Assembly: GCA_934463265.1 (NCBI GenBank) | Contig: CAKSIU010000006.1 | Location: 1-61,064 of the forward strand | DNA from: an uncultured Eubacteriales bacterium | Lineage (GTDB): Bacteria > Bacillota > Clostridia > Oscillospirales > Acutalibacteraceae | DNA: 61,064 nt | Reading direction: 5' to 3' | Shown here: in pieces, positions 40,747 to 48,405 of the stretch | Layout of the letters: every line of letters starts with the position of its first letter | Position numbering within the stretch: the stretch's first letter is position 1 | Made by a program: the position numbers and the translations under genes | Notes under the pieces: generated by a model | Told to the model about the DNA's origin: nothing | The model's database searches: none | Seen by the model: only the letters and a program-made list of their open reading frames with translations

Positions 40747-41046
40747 TCAACTAATATATTCCATTTCGGAAACCAAATCGCTTATTATTTCTAAAGAAGA
40801 ATCCGGTTTTATAGAGTTTTCATAGAGAAATTTTATTATATTTCTAACATAATTTTCCGACTCCGATATGCCGTCAAAAAAAGCTTTTTCTGGATTATTG
40901 ATATCATTTTTTAAAATAATTTCTATTCCAAAATAAGTTAAATCATCCGAAATCGTCTTTACTAAGTTATAGTACACATTCTTTTTACTCTGAATATCAG
41001 CGATTTCAGAATACTCTTTTTTGTAGATGTTAGTAATGCACGTCAT
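40747..41046 (-). CDS. 99-residue helical protein, unknown
   Basis: A cytoplasmic-looking, mostly helical protein with no membrane segment and no recognised motif. The last half has NYVRNIIKFLYENSIKP and ends in an acidic tail. ATG 41046 follows GGGAGG with a 9-base gap. Upstream are two copies of an operator-like palindrome and two possible -10 boxes, so transcription looks regulated. TetR-like proteins have C-terminal domains of this kind, but there is no helix-turn-helix here. No family assigned. Confidence 0.6.
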   Translation of the reverse strand: MTCITNIYKKEYSEIADIQSKKNVYYNLVKTISDDLTYFGIEIILKNDINNPEKAFFDGISESENYVRNIIKFLYENSIKPDSSLEIISDLVSEMEYIS

Positions 41047-41071
41047 TTAAAATGACCTCCCTTAAAATTAT

Positions 41072-41092
41072 AATGTGAAAATTTTCGACATT
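41072..41092. promoter_or_regulatory. Operator-like palindrome, copy 1
   Basis: AATGTGAAAATTTTCGACATT is a near-perfect inverted repeat (half-site AATGTxGAAA). It overlaps a minus-strand -10-like TATAAT (41067-41072) upstream of the 99-residue gene. Confidence 0.6.
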
Positions 41093-41106
41093 TTTATTAT
41101 AATCAC

Positions 41107-41128
41107 AATGTGAAAAAATTTCAACATT
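41107..41128. promoter_or_regulatory. Operator-like palindrome, copy 2
   Basis: A 22-base copy of the same inverted repeat (AATGTGAAA at left, TTTCAACATT at right) begins 35 bases from the first. A second minus-strand TATAAT lies between (41096-41101). Confidence 0.6.
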
Positions 41129-41211
41129 TTTCGATAAAAATATATTTTTTTTTCTGTTGACAAATATTTTTTTATATGATATCTTATATTTATAGCAAAA
41201 AAGGATACTCT

Positions 41212-41300
41212 GGAGGGGTGTCCGAGTGGTTTAAGGAGCTAGTCTTGAAAACTAGTGATTCCGAAAGGAACCAAGGGTTCGAATCCCTTCCCCTCCGCCA
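41212..41300 (+). tRNA. tRNA-Ser (TGA anticodon)
   Basis: An 89-base type II tRNA with a full acceptor stem GGAGGGG/CCCCTCC, anticodon loop CTTGAAA (TGA, reads UCA/UCG), a long variable arm, T arm GGTTCGAATCC and encoded CCA. Confidence 0.97.
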
Positions 41301-41377
41301 TTTAAACTTTTTTATGCTTGAGGTGTATAGTGTTAGCGGTTATGTGATAATATTTTTAAAGTAGAGGAGTGTTTGCG

Positions 41378-41641
41378 ATGAGTAGAGAATTAAATTTGAA
41401 TGAGTTAGAGGCTGTTTCAGGAGGTTTAACGAAAGCGAAAAAACAAAATCTTCTAGATGAGTTTAATAGTAAGAAAACTGACATTGATTATGATTATGAT
41501 TTTGATCCGAATGGTTGTAGAAGTGCACTTGAAAATTTGAAAAATAAATATGTTGCTAAAGGTTTGAGTGCTGATGTTATTGACAGAATAATAAGAAATG
41601 AAAACTATGTTGATGTTTATAACAGTTTACAGGATGATTAA
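41378..41641 (+). CDS. Double-glycine leader peptide precursor, second type
   Basis: The 87-residue product starts at ATG 41378 after GAGGAG. Its N-terminus LNLNELEAVSGG (residues 5-16) is a textbook double-glycine leader. The predicted core begins LTKAKKQNLL and is highly charged, with an acidic YDYDFDP stretch, one Cys and no GG-peptide core similarity to the peptide at 3812. It sits between two tRNA-Ser genes and before a 32-codon ORF that starts on its stop codon (TAATG). An ABC ATPase/permease pair lies 0.4-2 kb downstream on the other strand, but neither has a C39 peptidase domain. Class unknown. Confidence 0.65.
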   Translation: MSRELNLNELEAVSGGLTKAKKQNLLDEFNSKKTDIDYDYDFDPNGCRSALENLKNKYVAKGLSADVIDRIIRNENYVDVYNSLQDD

Positions 41642-41739
41642 TGGCAAAAGGATGGCATTTGTATATGATAGATAAGAGCGCAAAGGGTCAGCTTATGATG
41701 AAGTGCATGCGATGTTTAATTTACGAATTAGAAAAATAA
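41641..41739 (+). CDS. 32-residue ORF coupled to the GG-leader peptide
   Basis: The ATG shares its A with the TAA of the preceding gene, so it would be translated by reinitiation; an AGGATG precedes it. The product is basic, begins MAKGWHLYMIDKSAK, and contains CMRC. No family is recognised. It may be an immunity or partner peptide, or chance; the length gives little statistical support. Confidence 0.35.
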   Translation: MAKGWHLYMIDKSAKGQLMMKCMRCLIYELEK

Positions 41740-41747
41740 TTTTGTTT

Positions 41748-41837
41748 GGAGGAATACCCAAGTGGTGAAGGGGCTCCCCTGCTAAGGGAGTAGGTCGGGT
41801 GACCGGCGCGAGGGTTCAAATCCCTCTTCCTCCGCCA
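41748..41837 (+). tRNA. tRNA-Ser (GCT anticodon)
   Basis: A 90-base type II tRNA: acceptor GGAGGAA/TTCCTCC, anticodon loop CTGCTAA (GCT, reads AGC/AGU), long variable arm (TAGGTCGGGTGACCGGCGC), T arm GGTTCAAATCC and encoded CCA. Confidence 0.97.
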
Positions 41838-41861
41838 ATGTATGGCCACACAGGCCAATTC

Positions 41862-41911
41862 GCGCATTAATTCTAAAAGCAATCGTTTTCTTTATGCGCA
41901 TGCTCTTTTAG
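41862..41911 (+). other. Possible H-type pseudoknot after tRNA-Ser
   Basis: GCGCAT (41862-41867) pairs with ATGCGC (41894-41899), while CTAAAAG (41873-41879), inside that loop, pairs with CTTTTAG (41905-41911) outside it. The two stems cross. A small TGGCC/GGCCA hairpin precedes it. Confidence 0.35.
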
Positions 41912-41920
41912 ATTGATAGC

Positions 41921-41953
41921 ACTCCGACGCAATTCGCGTTCGGAGTTTTTTTT
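41921..41953 (+). terminator. Terminator of the tRNA-Ser/peptide cluster
   Basis: Stem ACTCCGACGC/GCGTTCGGAGT with one bulge, loop AATTC, followed by TTTTTTTT. Confidence 0.9.
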
Positions 41954-41991
41954 AAAATAATTATTTATGTTTTTGCACTCACACGAAAAAA

Positions 41992-42020
41992 TTAGACTGG
42001 TGTTTTTTGCACCAGTCTAA
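41992..42020 (-). terminator. Terminator of the ABC exporter operon
   Basis: 11-bp perfect stem TTAGACTGGTG/CACCAGTCTAA (41992-42002, 42010-42020), followed on the minus strand by TTTTTT. Confidence 0.9.
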
Positions 42021-42042
42021 AATATTTTTAAGCGTTTATTTT

Positions 42043-42801
42043 TTAGTTGATGTCGCGTTTTCTAAATGTATAAAGTCCGATTGCGGTTGTAACGCCGATG
42101 TAAACAAGCAAGACAATTACGCCTTGAGCGGTTTTGTCAGGGTCGGAGAATGCGCCGTTAATAAAATAAGGAGCAACAGAAAAGTCTGATTTAAATACAT
42201 CATGAATTAATTTGTTTATCAATTGGACTGCGCTGTTTTCTAAAAAGAAAAAAACGAGAAAAATTGAAAGAGCAGAACCTAAAGAACGAAATAGCATAGC
42301 TAAAAGAATTGCAATAGATATATATGCGACGATTGAAAGGGCATACTTTGAAAGCAGGGTGTGAAAGTCTTCGTTATATTTAAAAAATTCCGAAATTTTT
42401 GTATTTACCATTATTTGAGCCGTGATAAATGAAGTTAAAAATGAAAGTAAAAGGGTTATTATTGCGAATCCTATGGCAGTAACGAACTTAGAAAGATATA
42501 TGTATTCTCGCCTGTAACCTTTAGATGCAATGTTTTTAATGGTACCATAGTTGAAGTCAGAAACAGAAAACATGACAGCGAAAATGCCGATTAAAAAAAC
42601 ACATCCAATAAGAACCTGCGGTACAGTTTGAAAAAAGTTTGGTTGAACTGCACTTATAAATTCAGAGAATTCAGGTGCGGTATATAACCAAAATACTGCA
42701 ATTGATGACAGTAAAGAAGAGAAAATAGTGATGATTGAAATTACCCAAAAGGATGGTGTTCTAAAAGCCTTATAAAAGTCTGTTTTTAAAATATTAAGCA
42801 T
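42043..42801 (-). CDS. ABC-2 type transporter permease
   Basis: A 252-residue membrane protein with about six transmembrane helices. It starts LKTDFYKAFRTPSFWVI, typical of ABC-2 permeases in bacteriocin-immunity and antibiotic-resistance exporters, and continues with repeated hydrophobic segments and a final helix (IGVTTAIGLYTF). Its start overlaps the ATPase stop by eight bases. With only one permease and one ATPase, a homodimeric half-transporter layout is likely. Substrate unknown; peptide immunity is possible given the nearby GG-leader peptide. Confidence 0.85.
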   Translation of the reverse strand: MLNILKTDFYKAFRTPSFWVISIITIFSSLLSSIAVFWLYTAPEFSEFISAVQPNFFQTVPQVLIGCVFLIGIFAVMFSVSDFNYGTIKNIASKGYRREYIYLSKFVTAIGFAIITLLLSFLTSFITAQIMVNTKISEFFKYNEDFHTLLSKYALSIVAYISIAILLAMLFRSLGSALSIFLVFFFLENSAVQLINKLIHDVFKSDFSVAPYFINGAFSDPDKTAQGVIVLLVYIGVTTAIGLYTFRKRDIN

Positions 42802-43705
42802 CTTTATTACCTCCGATAACTTTCATAAAGTAGTCTTCCAAGTCGATAGACTTATTGGAAATTGAGTCGACAATAACATCATTTTTAGCCAAAGTACTGT
42901 TTACCATGCCAGGATTATCGACAAAATCAGAAATTTCGATAGTATTTTCATTAAGAACAGAAAATTTATCAGTGTTTAATTCGCTTTTTAAAATTTCACA
43001 AGCTTTGACAACGTCATTTACCTTGACAATTAGGCTGGCTTTACAACGCTCTGATAATTCCTGCTCGGTAAATTCCTCAACAAGAACGCAGTCATTAATA
43101 ATACCGTAGCGCGTAGCCAATTTGGATAACTCGCCGAGAATATGGCTCGAAATAAGGATAGTCAAGCCTTTTTCTTGATTTAATTTTTTTAACATTTGGC
43201 GAATTTCAATAATACCTTCAGGGTCAAGACCGTTTGTAGGCTCATCAAGAATTAAAAATTCCGGCTCGCCCATCAAAGTCATAGCGATGCCAAGGCGTTG
43301 TTTCATACCGAGCGAAAATTTCTTTACTTTTTTATTGCCCACGTTACCAAGACCGACAAGTTTTAAAGTTTCATCGATAATAGACTTGTCCTTAGAGCCG
43401 AGCAAAGTCCATTGAATGAGCATATTTTGTCTGGCGCTAAGGTGCGGCACAAAAGCCGGAGCCTCGATAACCGTACCGATTTTGTGACGGGCTTTGTTCA
43501 AATTTTTGCTGTCAAAAAGCTCAACAGAACCGCTAGTTGGCTGAGACAGTCCCACCAACATTTTTATAAGAGTAGTTTTACCAGCGCCGTTTCTTCCAAT
43601 GAATCCGTATATGTCGCCTTTTTTAATGTTCATATTTACAGCCGAAACTGCGACTTTTTTCGAGAATTTTTTTGTAATATCAACAGTTTTTAAAATATTC
43701 TCCAT
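42794..43705 (-). CDS. ABC transporter ATP-binding protein
   Basis: A 303-residue ATPase with Walker A GRNGAGKTT (near 40), Q-loop, signature KKFSLGMKQRLGIA (near 130), Walker B FLILDEPTNGLDPEG and switch His in ISSHILGEL. A C-terminal extension of about 85 residues is typical of the BcrA/LanF immunity-type group. I start at ATG 43705 with GGAGG eight bases upstream instead of an upstream in-frame ATG at 43732. It is the first gene of a two-gene operon. Confidence 0.92.
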   Translation of the reverse strand: MENILKTVDITKKFSKKVAVSAVNMNIKKGDIYGFIGRNGAGKTTLIKMLVGLSQPTSGSVELFDSKNLNKARHKIGTVIEAPAFVPHLSARQNMLIQWTLLGSKDKSIIDETLKLVGLGNVGNKKVKKFSLGMKQRLGIAMTLMGEPEFLILDEPTNGLDPEGIIEIRQMLKKLNQEKGLTILISSHILGELSKLATRYGIINDCVLVEEFTEQELSERCKASLIVKVNDVVKACEILKSELNTDKFSVLNENTIEISDFVDNPGMVNSTLAKNDVIVDSISNKSIDLEDYFMKVIGGNKDA

Positions 43706-43828
43706 AAAATCAACCTCCTTAAAGTCTTTCATATCATTATATCAAAATTTGATAGTGATGTCAATAAGGGATTTAAATTTTTTTGAAATTTTGTACAATG
43801 CGTCGAAAAATAATTATAAGAAAGTTTG

Positions 43829-45211
43829 TTACTTTAGTTTTTTAGCGGCAAGATTCATAACTTTAGAAGCGATAGGTCCAGCGGTTTTAGAGCCGTATCC
43901 GGAGTTTTCTACAATCACAGAGAAAGCAAGTGGAGAGTCTTCGTTTGAGGAAAAACCTACCATCCAGCCGTGAGGTTCTTTGTCCTCGCCGACTTCAGCA
44001 GTACCGGTTTTAGCGCAGACATTTAAGCTGGGAAACATCGAATCGCCATAGTTTGCGGTGACATTGTATCGCATCATTTCTTTAAGTTTGTTCGCGGTGG
44101 TTTCGGCTAATAAAGCTTCGGTGGATTTGTTTTCCAGATAATTCTTAGTTTTAACGCCGTCGTCAGAAAGAATTTCCATAACGATGTGCGGCAAAACAGC
44201 ATTTCCGGAGTTAGCAATAGCACCCATTAAAATAGCGCTGTGCATGGGGTTAAGCAGGTCGTTGTACTGCCCGACGCCAGACCAGCCAAGATTATAATTA
44301 TCTGCATTTTGAACATCATAAACGCTTTTTTTAGTTTCGATTCGGTCAAATTTAAAATTTCGGTTAAAACCCATTGAATTTGCCGTTTTTGTCATATTAT
44401 TTTTTCCAAGTGCAATAGACAAGTCGGCAAAGTAAATGTTACAAGATTTCATCATCGCATTTTTCAAATTTATGTCCCCGTGATGCCCCATACAGGTAAT
44501 TTTTTTGCCGTTTACGGTTTCGGTTTGCTGGCAGGAATAAGTTTTGCTTTCCATGTCGCTGAATGAATTCAACCCAGCAGTGCTGGTTATGAGTTTAAAT
44601 ACAGAACCTGGTGCGTAAGATGAACTCAAAACGCGATTGATGTAAGCGCCCTCGTATTGTCCGGATTTGTCATTGTCAATAACTTCCGGATGATACGGGT
44701 CAAAAGTGGGCGAGCTAACCATGCAGAGAATTTCTCCGGTTTTATAATTATACACGCAAACGGCGCCTTTTTGACTTCCAAGAGCAGTCAAGGCAGTTTT
44801 GCAAATTTCGCTGTCAAGTGTGACTTGAATATTTTTGCTTTGTTTAAAGAAATCCGGAGTGTTGGCGCCAAAAACAAAGTTATAGCCACAAAGTTCGTCA
44901 CGGTACAATGTTTGAATGGAGGTTGCAATGTGAGCGTTATCGTCGCCAACAGTATGCAGAACCGCTTTTCGAGTAGTTTCGTCGTTGTGATAAATTCGCT
45001 TATTATTTTCGCTATGAGCCAAAATAACGTCGTTTCTGTCTAAAATTTTGCCCGCGCTCGAGAGATTAATCCCAGAAAAGTGCTTGTTTATTGGACTGAG
45101 CGCCCACAGACTTGCTGTTGTGACAAACCGATAGACAAAAAGACCAATTCCAAAAAGAAAAGCCAGCGTCATCAAAGACAGCACTATTGAACGAGTTCGT
45201 GTGTTTCTCAT
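43829..45211 (-). CDS. Class B penicillin-binding protein (transpeptidase)
   Basis: The 460-residue PBP cross-links peptidoglycan. It has a single N-terminal transmembrane anchor (about 8-30), a short non-catalytic domain, then the transpeptidase domain: the SxxK active site in SSYAPGSVFKLIT (near residue 205), SCN in MMKSCNIYF (near 262) and KTGTAE (near 408). The GSVFK and short length match the PbpA group that pairs with RodA/FtsW. I start at ATG 45211 after CAGGTGA. It lies 34 bases after the FHA-FtsW gene, so a glycosyltransferase and transpeptidase are encoded as a pair. Confidence 0.93.
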   Translation of the reverse strand: MRNTRTRSIVLSLMTLAFLFGIGLFVYRFVTTASLWALSPINKHFSGINLSSAGKILDRNDVILAHSENNKRIYHNDETTRKAVLHTVGDDNAHIATSIQTLYRDELCGYNFVFGANTPDFFKQSKNIQVTLDSEICKTALTALGSQKGAVCVYNYKTGEILCMVSSPTFDPYHPEVIDNDKSGQYEGAYINRVLSSSYAPGSVFKLITSTAGLNSFSDMESKTYSCQQTETVNGKKITCMGHHGDINLKNAMMKSCNIYFADLSIALGKNNMTKTANSMGFNRNFKFDRIETKKSVYDVQNADNYNLGWSGVGQYNDLLNPMHSAILMGAIANSGNAVLPHIVMEILSDDGVKTKNYLENKSTEALLAETTANKLKEMMRYNVTANYGDSMFPSLNVCAKTGTAEVGEDKEPHGWMVGFSSNEDSPLAFSVIVENSGYGSKTAGPIASKVMNLAAKKLK

Positions 45212-45245
45212 AAAAATCACCTGCATTTTCGCAAAAAATCAAAAT

Positions 45246-46907
45246 TTAACCTCTTTTAAGTGCATAAGTGCGCTCGTCGGCAGCCTTTATAAAAGCCAAA
45301 AGCGAAAAAGAAGATATCATACTCGAGCCGCCGTGGCTGACAAAAGGCAAAGTTACACCGGTTAGCGGAAGAATATCGGTAGTGCCGAAAATGTGCAAAG
45401 CGGCCTGAAAAACCAACATAGTTGCGGCGGCACAAGATGCAATAGAGTAAAACGTTGACCGACTTTTAGTGCTTTGTGAGCGGGCAAAAAATGCGAATCC
45501 GGCAATAATTAAAGCGACAATTACAGCGATAATCAAGCCCATTTCTTCGCAAATCATACCAAAAATTAAGTCTCCGGTGGCAGCAAAAATATCTTTCAAG
45601 TGGCCATTTCCAGCGCCGACGCCAAATAAACCTCCACTTGCGCTATACGTCAAAACGCGCGTTTGCTGATATCCCAGTTCGTTCATGTGTTCCCAAACGT
45701 GTCCCCAGACGGCAAAACGGTCTTTTATGTACGGCTTGAATGTCAAGATTAAAAAAACTCCGAGAACGGCGGTAGAACACGATAAAATCAAGGTGCGCAG
45801 ACTTCCGGAGCGCATAAAGGATATGACCAGAAACATTACAAAAAATACGCAAGCGGTACCGAAGTCTTTCATGAGGAAAAGGCAGCCGATACATATTGCA
45901 GAAAATGCAATAAATCCGGTTAAATTTTTGGTGGTTTGCAGTTCGTCCAAAGTTGATGCGCCAACAAAAATAAACGCTATTTTTATGAATTCTGATGGCT
46001 GAACGGAAATTGAACCGAGTTTTATCCAGTTTTTAGCACCGTTTATCTCTTTTGAAAAGATTAAGTTTAAAACAAACAGCAAAATTGCTAAAATTGCGAT
46101 TAAAAAACGCATTTTGCACACGAAATCTGGATTTTTTATGAACCAAATGATAAAGCAAAATAAAATCATTCCTATGGCAATAGTTGCCAGTTGCATAAAA
46201 GCGTCATCAGGATTTGCGTGACTTATCAAAATTAATCCGATGCCTGAGAGGAATATGGCAAGAGTTTCTAGCTCAAATGTACAGCGCTTGATGACGACTG
46301 TTGACACGAAAAAAAATGTCCACGATAATAAAATAAAACCTAAAATCGGCGTGGCAGCGCCCCAATTAACGGTTTGAGTTTCTATTATTGGTTGAGCGCA
46401 GGTCAAAATTAAGAAAAATGTCACTAAAAATAATTTTCTGGCGGGCTTTAGAGGGCGAATTTTGCCTTGCGTTTCGGAAAAAGAAGAAATTTCACGCGAA
46501 TCGGAAGCTTTTTTCAAGATGAGTGTGGTACTGCCTAGAGAAATCGTATCATCGAGGTTTATTTTGACCTTATTTTTGATTTTTTGCCCATTTACAAGCA
46601 CGCCGGATTTTGAATGTGTATCCGAAACAAACCAGCCTTCCTTTCGCCGAAAAAGCACTGCATGGTTGCGTGAAATAGCAGCATCGTCGATAACAATATC
46701 GCAATTTTTACTCCGGCCAATGCTGTTTTCCCAGTATAGGACCGGATATTCCTGTTTTGTGCGCGTATTTTGCAAGATTACCAGCGTATTTTTACCGCGA
46801 CTATGATTTTTCATGGACGAAAAACACGAAATTAATATTATTAACCCCAAAAATGCCAATACTACTTTTATGGAAATCATTGCTATTGAAATAATATTCG
46901 TACTCAT
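45246..46907 (-). CDS. FHA domain-FtsW/RodA/SpoVE family fusion
   Basis: A 553-residue fusion. A transmembrane helix (about 5-30) precedes an FHA phosphothreonine-binding domain (about 48-130), with the GRS and SRNHA signature in SIGRSKNCDIVIDDAAISRNHA-like residues and NG near 110. Then come about ten transmembrane helices of the SEDS glycosyltransferase family, with NGAKNWIKLG, QPSEFIKIAFI, DFGTACVFF and the conserved C-terminal TGVTLPFVSHGGSS. The FHA domain suggests control by a Ser/Thr kinase of the PrkC type. I start at ATG 46907 after GAGGCG. This architecture is known in Clostridia; it precedes its partner PBP. Confidence 0.9.
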   Translation of the reverse strand: MSTNIISIAMISIKVVLAFLGLIILISCFSSMKNHSRGKNTLVILQNTRTKQEYPVLYWENSIGRSKNCDIVIDDAAISRNHAVLFRRKEGWFVSDTHSKSGVLVNGQKIKNKVKINLDDTISLGSTTLILKKASDSREISSFSETQGKIRPLKPARKLFLVTFFLILTCAQPIIETQTVNWGAATPILGFILLSWTFFFVSTVVIKRCTFELETLAIFLSGIGLILISHANPDDAFMQLATIAIGMILFCFIIWFIKNPDFVCKMRFLIAILAILLFVLNLIFSKEINGAKNWIKLGSISVQPSEFIKIAFIFVGASTLDELQTTKNLTGFIAFSAICIGCLFLMKDFGTACVFFVMFLVISFMRSGSLRTLILSCSTAVLGVFLILTFKPYIKDRFAVWGHVWEHMNELGYQQTRVLTYSASGGLFGVGAGNGHLKDIFAATGDLIFGMICEEMGLIIAVIVALIIAGFAFFARSQSTKSRSTFYSIASCAAATMLVFQAALHIFGTTDILPLTGVTLPFVSHGGSSMISSFSLLAFIKAADERTYALKRG

Positions 46908-47118
46908 TTTACGCCTCGCTTTTGTTATTTTTATCCATCTGAGCTCAAATTTTAATTTTTTATGACAATTATTATATAATTTTATCATAAATTTTTGTTT
47001 AGTCAAATATTTTACCAATTATGAGTGATATTTATCGGCATTTTTATTGTAGATAAATTTCTAAATTTTATGGTATAATAAAAACTACAAGTTAATTATA
47101 AAAATAGGAGGAACTATA

Positions 47119-48405
47119 ATGGATAGAAATTTTTCTCATTACGAAATTAGTAACGGTGTGAATTTTAATGCTATTAAAGATGAACGCTTTAAAACCGGCA
47201 GAATTTCTGTTAATATGTTTTTGCCTCTTGACAGCAAAACGGCCTCAAGTTATGCACTTTTGTCGTTTGTATTAACGAATTCCTGTCGAAAGTATCCTGA
47301 TTTCACCAGCTTAAATCAAAAGTTGGCTGACCTTTATGGTGCGTCACTTTTTTCAGACGTCAGCAAAATTGGCGATATGCAGGCTTTGACAGTTTCGGTT
47401 TCATTCCTCGACGATAAATTTGCGCTCGATGAAGAAAATTTATCATCTCAGCTTACGCAGCTTCTTTGCGATATTCTGTTTGACCCGCTGCTGGAAAATG
47501 GTGCATTTAAACAGGAAAATGTGGAGCAGGAAAGACGCCAGCTTATCGAGTTAATTGATTCGGAGTACAACGATAAAAAAATTCTCGCGAAGACGCGTTG
47601 TGAGCAGCTTATGTGCCAGGACGAAAAGTTCGGTATCAGCAGACTCGGCGACAAGGAAACGGTTTCGAAAATTACTCCGGAAGACATTTTTGATGCGTGG
47701 AAAACTGTATTAAAAACCGCCAGAATCGAGATTATGGCACTGGGAGATTTGGACGAAAATTCCGCGTTGGATGTTTTTAAAAATGCTTTTTCACGAGTAA
47801 AAAGAGAAAATGTTGTAAATTGCGAAACTCAGATAATAAAAGCGGCTCAAAAAGTTAAAGAAAAATACGATAACATGGACATTGCGCAGTCGAAATTGGT
47901 TATGGGCTTCAGAACTCATGCGGCGCTTCAGGACGATGAGGTTATGCCGGTTAGAGTAGCGGTTGCGTTGTTTGGTGCGACACCTCAATCAAAGCTGTTT
48001 TTGAACGTTCGCGAAAAATTAAGTTTGTGCTACTATTGCTCCGCAAAATATGACAGAAATAAGGGCATAATGCTAGTGCAGAGCGGAGTCGAGAAGAAAA
48101 ATTTAGAAAAAGCTAAAGACGAAATATTAAATCAGCTCAATGAGATAAAAAATGGCAATTTTACCGATGCAGAACTCGACGACACCAAAAGAAGTTTGGC
48201 TAACAGCTATCGGACTATTGGCGACTTTTTGAGCGGACTTGAGAATTTTTATCTTTCTCAGGCCTTCGATGACGAATTTTTGCCGCCTGAACAGTTTATC
48301 GAAAAAATGTATAAAGTTTCGAGAGAACAGGTCATAAATGCGGCAAAGTTAATTACTCTCGACACAGTTTATGCGTTAGTTGGCAACGAGGAGGGTGCAA
48401 AATGA
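47119..48405 (+). CDS. yfmF: YfmF-like M16 peptidase-family protein
   Basis: A 428-residue M16 (insulinase/pitrilysin) family member. It keeps the two-lobe fold (SSYALLSFVLTNSCRKYPDF, LNQKLADLYGASLFS) but lacks the HxxEH zinc motif, as expected for the non-catalytic half of the YfmF/YfmH pair. In B. subtilis the related pair lies with genes for EF-P modification and sporulation-related functions. ATG follows GGAGG and a -10 TATAAT lies near 47082. The stop overlaps the next start by four bases. Confidence 0.85.
   Translation: MDRNFSHYEISNGVNFNAIKDERFKTGRISVNMFLPLDSKTASSYALLSFVLTNSCRKYPDFTSLNQKLADLYGASLFSDVSKIGDMQALTVSVSFLDDKFALDEENLSSQLTQLLCDILFDPLLENGAFKQENVEQERRQLIELIDSEYNDKKILAKTRCEQLMCQDEKFGISRLGDKETVSKITPEDIFDAWKTVLKTARIEIMALGDLDENSALDVFKNAFSRVKRENVVNCETQIIKAAQKVKEKYDNMDIAQSKLVMGFRTHAALQDDEVMPVRVAVALFGATPQSKLFLNVREKLSLCYYCSAKYDRNKGIMLVQSGVEKKNLEKAKDEILNQLNEIKNGNFTDAELDDTKRSLANSYRTIGDFLSGLENFYLSQAFDDEFLPPEQFIEKMYKVSREQVINAAKLITLDTVYALVGNEEGAK

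Noticed and set aside
41176..41364. 62-codon ORF running through tRNA-Ser(TGA)
   Set aside because: The reading frame overlaps a complete tRNA gene on the same strand and has no ribosome binding site.
42043..43705. ABC exporter as the processing transporter of the GG-leader peptides
   Set aside because: The ATPase and permease have no N-terminal C39 peptidase domain; immunity-type export is possible but not processing.
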